This document shows, piece by piece, positions 50,470 to 61,500 of a DNA stretch of 64,000 bases. The notes beneath the pieces were generated by a model, which was not told where the DNA came from, made no database searches, and saw only the letters and a program-made list of their open reading frames with translations. Each line of letters starts with the position of its first letter. Positions within the stretch are counted from its first letter, which is position 1. The position numbers and the translations under genes were made by a program. Source of the stretch: Adiantum capillus-veneris (taxonomy: Eukaryota > Streptophyta > Polypodiopsida > Polypodiales > Pteridaceae); assembly GCA_014529385.2 (NCBI GenBank), contig CM043960.1:77401910-77465909 (forward strand). The letters are read 5' to 3'.

Positions 50470-51880
50470 CGATGAGCGGAGAAAGGGGTAAGTAGAATAT
50501 GATGGTCTACCCAATACCCATCAAGTCATGATAGAATTCAAAACGCTCAAGAGGGAAACCCTTTGTGAGAAGGTCAGCAGGGTTGTCATGTGTGTGCACC
50601 TTGACAAGCCAGATGCACTTGTACTCAAATGATGCACTTGTATTTCTTGAATGAAATGATACTTGATCTCAATGTGCTTTGTCTTTGCAACAAACGTAGG
50701 ATTTTGTGCTAGTTGAATAATAGTTTGACTATCACAATGCAATATTGGAATCTCAAAATTAACACACGAATCTCCCACTAGACGAGCAAGCCAAATAGCT
50801 TCTTTTGGAGGTGTCTACATATTCTACCTCACTGGCTAATTTAGTGATGCAATCTTGCAAATGAGATCTCCATGATATTGCACCCCCAGAAAATGTGAAA
50901 ACATAGTCACTAGTGGACCTTCTATTGTCCACATTCCCTGCCTAATTAGCATTTGTGTATCCTTTCAAACCATAAGCATTTATCCTTTGTACCATGAAAA
51001 CATCTCATCACTCCTTTCACTGCCTCCCAATGCTTCTTACCAATATTGGACATGTATTTACTAACTACTCCCACTGCAACCATGTCATACATCAAGCTAA
51101 CATTAGTAGATGCATAAGGAACCTTGGCCATTTTAGTATTTTCCTCCTCTAATTTGGGACAATGAATTTGACTAAGTTTTACATTTGGAGCTATTGGGCT
51201 ATTGGATACCTTCCCCCTCTCCATATTAAAATGTTGAAGTATCTTGGAATTGTACTAAGTCTGAGATAAGTAAAGCATTTTCTTGCTCCTATCTCTGACA
51301 ATCTGCATACCAAGAAAGTGATTATCTTTTCCTAAATCCTTCATATCAAAGTTCTTGTGTAGCTTTGATTCCAGTGCATCTATCTCACTGGTACTTTTTT
51401 CGATGATAAGCATGTCATTTACATACAAGATCAATACTAAAAGGCTACCATCAATAGCCTTTTTAGTGTAGAGGCAATGATCTTCACCACTCCTAAAACC
51501 TTGAGACATCATAGAAGCATCAGACTTATGATACCATTGACGAGATTCTTGTTTTGTCCCATACAGAGCCTTTCTAAGTTTGCAGACCATATTTTCCTTG
51601 CCTTCAATAATAAACCCTCTTGGTTGTTGCATATAAATGTCTTCATGAAGATCCCCATGTAAGTGAACAAGTTCCATACCCTCAATGGCTACCAATGCAA
51701 GCGCTAAGTGAAGAGTGGTCATCTTCACCACTCATGAAAATATTTCATCAAAACCAACATCCTTTTGCTACTTAAAACCCTTGGCAACCAGTCTAGACTT
51801 GTACTTTGGCTTATCATCAATGGAACTGGTCTTCATTTTGTAGACCCATTTATAAGGAACAAATTCCATGCCCTCTTTTA
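50470..51880 (-). pseudogene. Copia pol relic: reverse transcriptase and RNase H
   Basis: Minus-strand pieces follow copia order. KYKSRLVAKGFK lies at about 51810. The frame 51731-51255 has LHGDLHEDIYMQQPRGF and LRKALYGTKQESRQWY, and reads LYVNDMLI where YVDD is expected, so a catalytic Asp is replaced by Asn. 51224-50946 has SNIGKKHWEAVKGVMR. 50778-50521 is the RNase H tail (LHCDSQTIIQLAQNPTF, KTKHIEIKYHFI). Frameshifts and stops separate the pieces. Gag, protease and integrase are missing beyond 51880, where GC-rich CCAAGGGG repeats begin. Confidence 0.85.
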
Positions 51881-52966
51881 GAGGTACTAAGTCGCAAGCG
51901 TCATGCCAAGGGCAACCCAAGGGGTCACGGACCCTAGGGTGCCCACGGGGTCACCCAAGAGCCCCATCTCACCACAAGGGCTCCCAAGGGTGTGCCCAAG
52001 GGGCCACCCAAGGGGCCGTCCCACCCAAGGGGTTGCTCCCTAAAGGGGTCGAGGTTGGAGGCCATGGATGGAACAAGTAACGACAAAATCATCCATGCAA
52101 GGCATAATGGATGGGCGTGTCAGGCAACACTTGGCAATTTTTGATGATCAAAGTATTGGCAAAAGTACATCGCATGCAAGGCAACATGATGAATACATCC
52201 ATATTTGAATAGTCATGAAACGACAAACGAAGGACTTCTTGTATAACTTATCATTAGGAAAAAATTGGACCCCCTTGGGGCCATGTAAGGTTCCCTAATT
52301 TTAAGGGATTAAAGCTAATTTTTTAGGGGATGGAGGGAACAAAGACAATAAATAGGGCTACTTTTGTAGCTCTCTCTCTAACTTCTCTCTAGATAGGAGA
52401 GGGGGGGAAAGTAGAGAATGAGGGTGGTAAAGTAGGAGGAATAGGGGGGATAAAGTAGGAGAGAGAGGGGAGTAAAAAGAGATATAGGAGTAAAGGTAGA
52501 GAGAAGAACCATTCTCTCTCTACCTATCACCAAACAAAGAGAGTAAGTAGTTATGACAAAAGCCACTTTTCAGTTTGTGCATCAATTTACCCCCAAAAAA
52601 TGAATTTTTTATAAAATCTTCAAAATGGATCTTTTAAGCTTTCAAAAGGTCCCTACATATATATATATATATAAAACAATAGTTTTTTAGAAGAATCTAG
52701 CTTTTATAAGCTCCAAATCTAAAATTCCTTGGGTCCCTCTCTACATTAACTCCAAGAATAAATAGACAATGCCACATCATCAAAACGTCCATCTAATAAA
52801 GCTTAAAAATTGAAATTTTTAAAATTTTACAATTTCCCTCCTTTGAGCTCAAAAATTGAACCTATAAATGAAAAAATATATTTTTAAGTCTTTTTTTCCC
52901 AAAAATTGTCTGTTTATCCCAAAAAGTATATCTTATCAAATTTTTTTCCCATCATAACTTTTCACC
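51881..52966. other. CCAAGGGG-type repeat then AT-rich DNA; no gene
   Basis: 51885-52050 is a degenerate GGCCACCCAAGGGGTC short repeat; the frame through it is not credible as a protein. The remainder is AT-rich upstream sequence of the gene at 52967, with no terminal inverted repeat that I could match to the right side. Confidence 0.5.
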
Positions 52967-55819
52967 ATGTCTCTTCGCGACATAACCAATGAATCACATG
53001 CGCCGTCATCTACTAGGTCAACTAATGTCAGTCTGCGTCTACCGATCGAATTTGCTCCCACAAAAAAAAATGACAAGAAAGCATCTCAACCGGCATCCGT
53101 ACGACGGTTTCGAGGAGAAACCAATGTTGACTTGTGGCTTGATGGAGGGTTGTATCCAAAAGATCCGCTCGTGGGTTGTCATCCGACATTCCGTACACTC
53201 CCAAGCTTAATCAAATATGTGGGAGAAGGAGAACGTGGTCTTCTTGGGTATTGTAAGAGATTGGACTCCAATCACGCAGTTGTGTCGGCATATTTCCGAC
53301 AACAATGTCAAGTGTTACACAATCATTCCACAAATCTCCAACAACAACTACATTCCACAGAGAAACAACTCAAAGATCTTAAAGAGAGATGAAAGGTACA
53401 GAAACAGAGGTAACTAAGCTACAGATTGCAATGATGCACCTAAAAGCCACTCCATTTGACATGCGTGAGCATAAGAGGGAGTTCTCTTCCATTGAAAACT
53501 TAGCATCTAATGGAGGGGCACGTAAGAAGCGAATCACGGCAACCAGGTATTTTTTTAAATTCACAGTGTTCATAACTCTCAAATAATTTTCATCAATTTG
53601 TAACTCGGTTCACCTTTTGAAATAGGACATATATACAAAATGTGTGTGGAAGTTTTAGACAAGAGGACCGTTGCAATCTTCTCCTAGGATGCATCTCAAA
53701 GGAAGATATACTTTACATCATAGGTTGTGAAAAGGCCAAACACATGAAAGATGCCATCACAAAGGAGATCCTAAAAAAGATCTCTAACCTTGTGTCTGAG
53801 GATGATGTCCAGAGAGCTTGTGATGAGGTTGGGATCAGCACAAATGCATACCATGCACTTCATGGATTGATGAAAGATGCATTACGAGAGCAAGGTATCA
53901 CCGAGAATTTATTTCCTATTCCACATAGGGTCCGACTTGCAAAAAAAGTAAACAATGATCTCGTTCGGGAATCCCTTGGCGAATACAAACACATTGAAGG
54001 ATCCATGGTGTACTCTTCCACGAGTCCCAAATCACGTGGTAATATAAAGGGAGGCAATACTATTCCTAATGGGACAAAGTCTTTTAGTTATCATCAATTC
54101 AACAATATTTTTGTTGACTTGAAACGACTACAATGAGCTATGGTTAAATTTTATGCTTTGTCTCCACAAGGTAATACAAATTGTAATGTCGTTTTTTATT
54201 TGTATTGAATATCATTTAGTATAACAATTCAATTCTTGTGTTGTTTCAGTACTTGGAGAGAAGCTCATATTTATTCTTAAGCTAGATGAATGTCAAATTG
54301 TCAAAGGACGGAGATTGGAACGTATGAGTGTGACACTCATGAATGAGGCAATGTTTTTTGCAAAAGTCGATGCTATCGGTGATCATTCTCAGAAACCATC
54401 ATTTAGTGTACAATCAGAAAAAGAAATATGGTGGTTAGGAGCTTTTGAAGTTCCGAAGGAGACTCATGAGGTGTTGGCATGGGTCTTCTCTATGATCCCG
54501 TGGATTACAAAGGTTATTAAGGCACAACTAGAGGGAGAAAAGCTAGAAGTAGATGGAGTAGGTACATTTGATGTTGAGTGGCACTTAGGAGGTGATCTAA
54601 AAACAATGAAATGTATACTTGGGTGTAAACAAGGTGCTTCATCACTTCTTCCTTGTCCATATTGTGTACGAGGATACAAGGAGAGTACTCGTGGCTCCAC
54701 GTCTTCAAAGAAAGATGTCAAAGGAAGTCAGGCAACAGGGTCAATGGATGATGATGCAAGGGATTGGGTGTGCTCGGTGTTAAAGTGTCCTATCATGGAG
54801 GTCCCCAATCGATTGACAAAAGATAAAACATGGCATCCCATTATCAATTTTCCACTTACAAATGTACACTTTTGCACTTTTCATGCCTTTATGCGTATAT
54901 TTGATCGCTTGTTAAAGCTTCACATAGAGTACGCTTTCACAATGAAACCACTTTCCAGATCCGTGGAAGCCATTGGAATAGTTGAAACAGTTCTAAATTC
55001 GATTGGATGTCATGGTGGCAATGTTTCTATCATCGGTGAGGTGGATAATATGCATGAAGTGCCACAAAAAGTATCTATGAATGGTGTGAAAGCACGTAGG
55101 TTTTTCAAGAAACCAGAGATGCGAAAGGAGAGGGGTGAAGAGGATGCTCCATGGGAGCTATGGAAAGCGCTTTGCAAGTGTACGACCAATCAAGATTCAA
55201 ATCCCGTGCTTGTAAATCTGCGTAGGTAAGTGTGGCACCACTTGGAGTTAGTGCTTCAAATCATGTGAAACCCCAAACCACGAGCGAGCAACAAAATTTG
55301 TTCAAAGATCACATTTCAAATTTCACTAAAGCATTTGTGCAAGCGTGGGGAGAGAGCAATATCACACACTACATGGTAAGTTACTTTGTTCAGTTCAAAT
55401 TTTGATGCTATACATAAATATTTATTTGATCTAAGCATTTTTTCTTGATGCAGCATATTTTGTATTCGCATGGAGCATTCTTTATGTCAAAATATGGTTC
55501 ATTAGACATGTGGAGCACTCAAGGAATGGAAAAATCACATTATCGAGCCAAAGGTGTTTACTTTAAAAATACACGTCACGGTGGTGGAACTACGAGATCC
55601 AACTACATGAAGGAGATGTTTGATTGGTTCTTTCGTTGTTCTTTGGGGAGATGTCATGCCATAGAGCGAGCGCGAAAGTCAAGTCTTGCCAAGGAGGTTA
55701 GGAGACAATGTCGACTTACTGCTAAAGAGAAATGGAGAAACTCCACTGGACCCCTTAATCATGCTAGGTGGCGTGAAAATCGCCATAGAGTAGGCAAACG
55801 TTGGTTACCCAACATATAA
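52967..55819 (+). pseudogene. Four-exon gene of unknown, possibly transposase-like family, decaying
   Basis: Exons are 52967-53546, 53626-54170, 54250-55375 and 55454-55819, all with GT-AG introns of 78-79 bp and matching phases. The N-terminus ends in a Gln/Leu-rich coiled coil (NLQQQLHSTEKQLKDLKE). Exon 3 has ILKLDECQIVKG, then VEWHLGGDLKTMKCILG and CPYC, then HFCTFHAFMRIFDRLLKLHI. Exon 4 has KYGSLDMWSTQGMEKSHY and a basic end. A D...GGD...CPYC...H arrangement with a terminal GMEKSH block recalls large uncharacterised eukaryotic families often suspected to be transposases (from memory, unverified). Defects: a 1-bp frameshift near 53388, TGA at 54134-54136 (a CGA-to-TGA type change), and a frame break at 55227, where a 26-bp segment 55226-55251 with GT and AG ends would also restore frame. 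It lies 219 bp upstream of the H3-like gene on the same strand. Confidence 0.6.
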
Positions 55820-56038
55820 AACAAATGATGCTATGCAATGTAATGTTTATGTTTGTGGATGTCTTTGTTGAGTTGCATGTAATACTTCTCCATTTATCTA
55901 TTTTTTGTTTTTTATATTTTGATGATATTAAGAGTTTTATTAAGTGGCCTGGTCAAGTGTCAAGAGACCTTTTTTTTTTTAAATAGAGGGCTTTTAGAGA
56001 AGAAGGAGTCTCATTTCAATCTTGCCCCTTCTTACACC

Positions 56039-56878
56039 ATGGCACGCACAAAGAAAACAGCAAGAAAAGATCAACCTTTTTTTGTTCACCCTCACTCAAC
56101 CGTCCAAGGTGCTCAAAAACCACCTTGGATACACGAACAAGAGCTTTTAGAAGAGATGGAGAGAGAATGGTCAGGTGAAGAGCAACAAGATGGACAACCT
56201 TCACGCAAGAAGAAACGGGTAGTGACATCAGACACAGAAACCGAAACGGACAACGAAGCACAAAGCCCACCATGGAGCGGACATGAGATCCCAAGCAATC
56301 ATCGAGTTCCAGCCGGGAAGACATTGCCACGTGGCTTCGGTGCTCTGCCGTCAGATCAGCCTAGAGGTGATCATGGGTTACTAAATGAAGAGGATTTTGA
56401 GGATGTAGCAGACGAGCCAGTTGGAGCGCAGGGTGGAGAGGAAGAGCCAGTCGGAGCGCATGGTAGCCTTGAAGATGCACAAGCTCCCCTTCGCAAGCCC
56501 TCCCGTAAAAAGAAAAAGGTTTTCAAGGTTTGCCCACGCAAGTCCCATGTCCCAGATCCTACCATCCCTCAACAACGGGCTCCTGCGGTGAAGCGACGCA
56601 TTCCAAAAGCGTTGCAAGAGATTCGTCACTATCAAAAAACTTCAGACCTTCTCATACACAAGGCACCATTCGCACATTTGGTAAAAGAGATCATGCAAAG
56701 TTATAGAATGGCGTTTCGAGTTCAAGGTATCGCCGTAGAAGCTCTGCAAGAAGCGGCAGAATATCATCTAATTTGTATTTTTGAAGACAGCAACTTGTGT
56801 GCTATTCATGCAAAACGGGTGATAATAATGCCCAAAGATTTAGCTCTTGCGCATCGAATCAGAGGACAAAGAGATTGA
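56039..56878 (+). CDS. Histone H3-like protein with a greatly extended N-terminal tail
   Basis: A 279-residue intronless frame. I start it at ATG 56039 because the protein then opens [10 protein letters not shown], the H3 N-terminus with K4, R8 and K9 present, Q5 changed to K and S10 to D. The in-frame 40 residues upstream look like leader. Residues about 11-190 are a novel acidic and basic tail ([16 protein letters not shown], two EPVGA(Q/H)G repeats, [11 protein letters not shown]). Residues 191-279 ([16 protein letters not shown] to RIRGQRD) align with canonical H3 without any gap, about 63% identical by my hand count, including LCAIHAKRV and [14 protein letters not shown]. Loop 1 has canonical length, unlike typical CENH3. 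H3 forms the nucleosome core with H4; this protein should fold similarly, but its deposition and role are unknown. It follows the transposase-like gene on the same strand. Confidence 0.9.
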   Translation: MARTKKTARKDQPFFVHPHSTVQGAQKPPWIHEQELLEEMEREWSGEEQQDGQPSRKKKRVVTSDTETETDNEAQSPPWSGHEIPSNHRVPAGKTLPRGFGALPSDQPRGDHGLLNEEDFEDVADEPVGAQGGEEEPVGAHGSLEDAQAPLRKPSRKKKKVFKVCPRKSHVPDPTIPQQRAPAVKRRIPKALQEIRHYQKTSDLLIHKAPFAHLVKEIMQSYRMAFRVQGIAVEALQEAAEYHLICIFEDSNLCAIHAKRVIIMPKDLALAHRIRGQRD

Positions 56879-57006
56879 ATTTTACTTTTAGGCAATTTTG
56901 CCAATGTAAAGATATCTTTTTGAAATATAACGAGTCGTGGCTTTTTCAAATATAACGAGTCGTGTACATTTGTTTTAAGTGATAAGTAAAACTAAGTAGA
57001 GAGAGG

Positions 57007-57010
<4 letters not shown>

Positions 57011-57046
<36 letters not shown>
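57011..57046. repeat. (GA)n microsatellite
   Basis: About 36 bp of GA downstream of the H3-like gene. Confidence 0.95.
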
Positions 57047-57050
<4 letters not shown>

Positions 57051-57101
57051 GATTAAAAAACTGTCAACCAATTTTGGTTGATTAAATAACCAAAAAACCA
57101 T

Positions 57102-57274
57102 TGTATTCTTACAATTTTGGCATAAAAAACCTTTAATTAGGCTCTCTAAAGGCTTGCCGCAGAGACGCGCGAGAAGCCAAAAGTAACTGTTACTTTTGAC
57201 TTCTCGCGCGCCTCTGCGGCAGGCCTCTAGACAGCCTAATTAAAGCTTTTTTATGCCAAAATTATAAGAATACA
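57102..57274. repeat. 173-bp near-perfect foldback
   Basis: The arms run from TGTATTCTTACAATTTTGG inward to AAAAGTAAC, then back through TGTTACTTTTGACTTCTCGC to AAGAATACA. Few mismatches and a tiny loop give a long hairpin with a GC-rich GCCGCAGAGACGCGCGAGAA section in each arm. It lies between the convergent H3-like and minus-strand genes. It may be a MITE or a structured boundary; no clear target duplication is seen. Confidence 0.8.
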
Positions 57275-58559
57275 CTGATTATGTTTTTATTGATGGAGAT
57301 TGGACTGAAAAAAACTCTATGTTTTGATTCAGAGAATTACACAAGTGTATCACAAGATAGAACCATTCATATACTATCTATCGTACAATAAACTCAATAT
57401 AGAAGTTGAAAAGTACCAATTAAAATCAATTTCCATTCGAATTTTGAAATAACAAAGTACAAAGATGTGATACATCTCATTACATATTTGAAGGAGTTAA
57501 TTACAAGATTTATGCATCTATTGACTGCTTGAGCCATCTAAGATATGGCGAGCAATGTTTTCTCGGCGCTCTTGGGCGCAAGGAAGCTGTTTGTGCAGCA
57601 CATCCCAAGCAATTTGTTCCACATTGCTTAGACCTACAGCTTGGCTTAAGGCCACGTTACAAAGCACACGACCACGAATGTGTGTTGCAAATGCAGCACT
57701 GGCCAGAGATTTATTTACAAGATATATAACTTGGGAGGATTGAGATATGGTTGACAGGCATAGGATGCGGCTCATTGCTTTCATCATTGACACCCAAAAT
57801 TGACCACAAGGAGTGTACTCCTTGTGGATTATCGCAAAGCCATCCTGGGGGAGCTTGCCAAGGTAATGTGCAAGAGACGACTGCCATCCAAAAGCTTGGC
57901 GCCTACCATCTCCTCCCCGACCTGCATGCTCATCCAGCTCCACAACATTCTACAAAGAAATCAATAGGTAAATAAGATTTCAGAATGCAACAATGAAAAT
58001 TAACGTAATCACAAAACAAAAATCAATTAATACCTCTTGTTTTTCGTCGTCTTCATCATTTATGCCTTTGCTGTCAAGAGAAATAGATGAATCGGGAGCC
58101 ATAGCGACACTCTCAAGTTCATCTATATGAACAAGAATAGGAGTGCGTTGGGCTTCAAGCAATGCGCGTGTAGCTACAAACTCATCCTCCGACACAGATG
58201 AGTGCGGTGCATCTGTCACCGCCACCATTGCCAACTCCATTGTATCTACCACACTCTCTCCAGAGGCTTCGATCCAAAGGATCGAAAGAGGAGTCAATGG
58301 CAGAGGACTCTACAGTGGCACAGAGGATGGGCAGACACTCATCCATGCGGATGTCAAAAGTCTTTTCAAGATCATGTAAAAATAAATATTCCTCCCCATC
58401 TATCACAATTGGGGAGAGGTGTTCAAAAAAAACCTCCGGAGTTAATGTCTCCTCCGGCGCATCTGCAGCGGGCTTAAAGGATGCTTCTGCACCCTCATCA
58501 CCCATGGATTTGGCGGCATCCATGATACCTCCTGGGTAGGTTAGGGCAAGAATATTGCC

Positions 58560-61500
58560 TGTAGACATGTAGTAGTGTTAGTGTGTATACGCGCTTCACC
58601 AGGGGCACTTTTCTCCCACTGGGTTTTTCCCTCTGGACATCTGGTGTGAAAGGACACCTTATCTCTTAGGGTCTCATATAAGCTTTGTAGCTCTGAGTTT
58701 GTACATACTCTATTATTCCAATACAGAGAGATAGACTACAAAGATCTCGTACGCAAGCTGTGTGTCTTCTCCTCCTCCATCTTCTTCCTACTCTGAGTTG
58801 CTATCTTCCTTCTGTTTTCTGTTTTATCATCTTCAACAATTGGTAACAGAGCAAGGTGATTTCCAGAGCCTCTACTTGCGTTTTCGCGTCCGCGCGTGCA
58901 ATCGTAGTTTTCAGGCAGTTTTTGAAAAATTTGTTCGTGGGAGCATCCTCGACGTTCCGGGAGTATTCTCAGCAGGTGACCTAGGGTTTTACCCCCGTTT
59001 TGAGGCCGTTCGAGCCCTCAGAATTTTGTTCTGAGCAGCGTAGCAGAAGTTACTTTTCGGAGGCGTTTAGATTAAGAGGGTGTGCTTTTTGACAGATTTT
59101 CTTCAGGTAAACAGTTCTTTTGGGAAGCAGCTTGTCTTAGCTTTGTGCTGAGATTTTGTGTAGAGTTTTGCTTGCATTGGAGAGGAGATTTGTGAATCTC
59201 TTGGAGGTTCTTTTTCTCTCTTGTGTGCATCTACAATATGGCTCAATCTACAGAGAAAGAGATTTTTGGTGCGTTTACATCCGAAGACAAATTGGATGGT
59301 ACTAACTATTCTCTTTGGTCTTTTATGGCCAAAAATGTTTTGGTTGGTAAAGTATTGTGGGATTATGTATCTGGAGATGAAGTTCGTCCAGGTAGCATTG
59401 CACCTGCCACGCCTGGTCGTGGTGCAGCTGTTGGTGCAGGACCCTCACAAGTCACTCCAGAGCAAAAGAGATGGGATACTAAAGATGCACAAGCTATGGC
59501 TGTGATTGCCTTAACCATAAAGAGGACAATCACACCACATATCAGATCTTGCAGAACTACTAAGGATGCTTGGGACACTCTGCAAGATATGTTTGGAGGA
59601 AGAAACGCTGTCAGAATACAGTTTTTGAAGAAACAACTTGACAAAATACAGATGGACGAAGGTGACGATATTGTCGATCATCTTACAAAAATGAGGGATC
59701 TTAAAGAGCAGTTGCTTAGCATTGATGAAGTGATTTCAGAGAAGGACTTGGTTTCCAAAACACTCAATTCACTACCACCATCTTATTTGACTTTTCAGAC
59801 TTCTTTGACTCTGTCTTTGCGAGCTAATCCTGAGCCTCTTCGTTTTGAAGAGTTAGTGGCTTTGCTATTGCAGGAGGATCAATCACGTAAGAACAAGTCT
59901 TTACAGGTGGATGGTATGGATCATGCTCTTGTTGTACAGAACAAAAACAAGGGTAAAGAGAGTGCTCATCACTCCAAGTCTGGTGCACGACAGTCTTCAG
60001 AAAAGTCTAAAGGCGATTCCGACAAGTCCAAGAAGAAAGGTAAATGTCACTACTGCAAGAAACCTGGTCACTACATTAGTGAGTGTAAAAAGCGAATTGC
60101 TAAAGAAAAGAACAAAGAGTCAAGTTTGGTTGTTTCAGCTTCTGGTGATTCTTCTACAGCTAAAGAAGCGTCTGCAAACTTTCTGCAGGATTCTTATGCT
60201 TTTTTAGTATGTTCAGATTTTTCTGCTTACAGTGTTGACGAGACACAAATGATTTGGTACTTTGATAGTGGTGCATCCAGGCATATTACTTCAAGGAAGG
60301 ATTTGTTTTGTTCATTGGATGCAGCTCCAGTAGGAAAGAAGGTGACATGTGCAAATAATGCTTCTTATCCAATCAAAGGCGTTGGTAAGATTTTGATTAC
60401 CATTTCAGATGGTTCACATTTATGCATGCCAGATGTCTTATATGTTCCAGGGATCAAGAAGAATTTGTTGTCTGTATCCTCTCTTGCAAAAAATGGTCTT
60501 CGGGTCATTTTTGAGGATGACAGATGTGTTGTACGAGATCGAGAGAATGGTTATTCTCTTATCACTACAGGTATCCTAGAAAATGGACTATTTGTACTAG
60601 ATCGTTATGAAAAGCAGATTCAGGTATGTATTGCAGAAACAAAGACTCAGGTCATGCAGGATGCTGAGTTGTGGCATGCTAGATTTGGGCATGTTGGTTA
60701 TGGCAGTTTGATGACTTTACAACGTCATAATATGGTGCATGATTTGTCTTTATTGGAGATGCCACCAAGACATGTATGTGAAGGTTGCGTTCTTGGAAAG
60801 ATGCACAGATTTGCATTTCCGCAGGATGGTTCAGTTAAAGGGACACAAAAGTTGCAGCTTGTACACAATGATGTATGTGGTCCTATGAGGACGCCATCTA
60901 TTGGAAACAGCCTTTATTTTGTGACCTTCATTGATGACTTTTCCAGGTTTTTTTGGGTGTATCCACTCAAAGCAAAGTCAGATGTGTTTGCAATTTTTCA
61001 ACATTATGTCGCCATGGTTGAAAATGAAACAGGTTGCAAAGTACAGACTCTTCGTACCGATCGAGGAGGTGAATACATGTCAGGTGCATTTAAGGATTTT
61101 TTGGGAAAGAAAGGCATTAAACACCAATGCACTATGCCATACACACCACAACAGAATGGTGTTGCAGAAAGGAAGAACGGGTCTTTAATGGAGACGGCTA
61201 GATGTATGCTCAAGGCTAAGAGTTTGCCTCATAAGCTATAGATGGAGGCAGTTGCTTGTGCAGCACATGTTTTGAACAGGTGTCCTACTCGTGCCTTGAA
61301 GACCATTACTCCATATGAAGCTTGGTATGACAGAAAACCTTCAGTCAGTTATCTTCGTGTTTTTAGTTGTCTTGCTTATGCTCACATCCCTCAGCAGTTA
61401 CGTGGGAAGCTTGATGATAAGGCAATCAAATGTATATTTGTGGGGTACATTAGTGGAAGTAACGGTTATAGACTTTACAATCCTGCTACAAACAAGATTT

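Noticed and set aside
51868-52080. Pro/Gly/Lys-rich small protein
   Set aside because: Frame through a CCAAGGGG short repeat; composition is explained by the repeat.
53860-54721. Minus-strand frames over the transposase-like gene
   Set aside because: Shadows of the coding strand; the plus-strand exons have matching splice phases.
56039-56878. Centromeric H3 (CENH3)
   Set aside because: Loop 1 has canonical length and the core aligns to ordinary H3 with no gap; typical CENH3 has a longer loop 1 and a diverged N-terminus, whereas this protein keeps the H3-like first ten residues.
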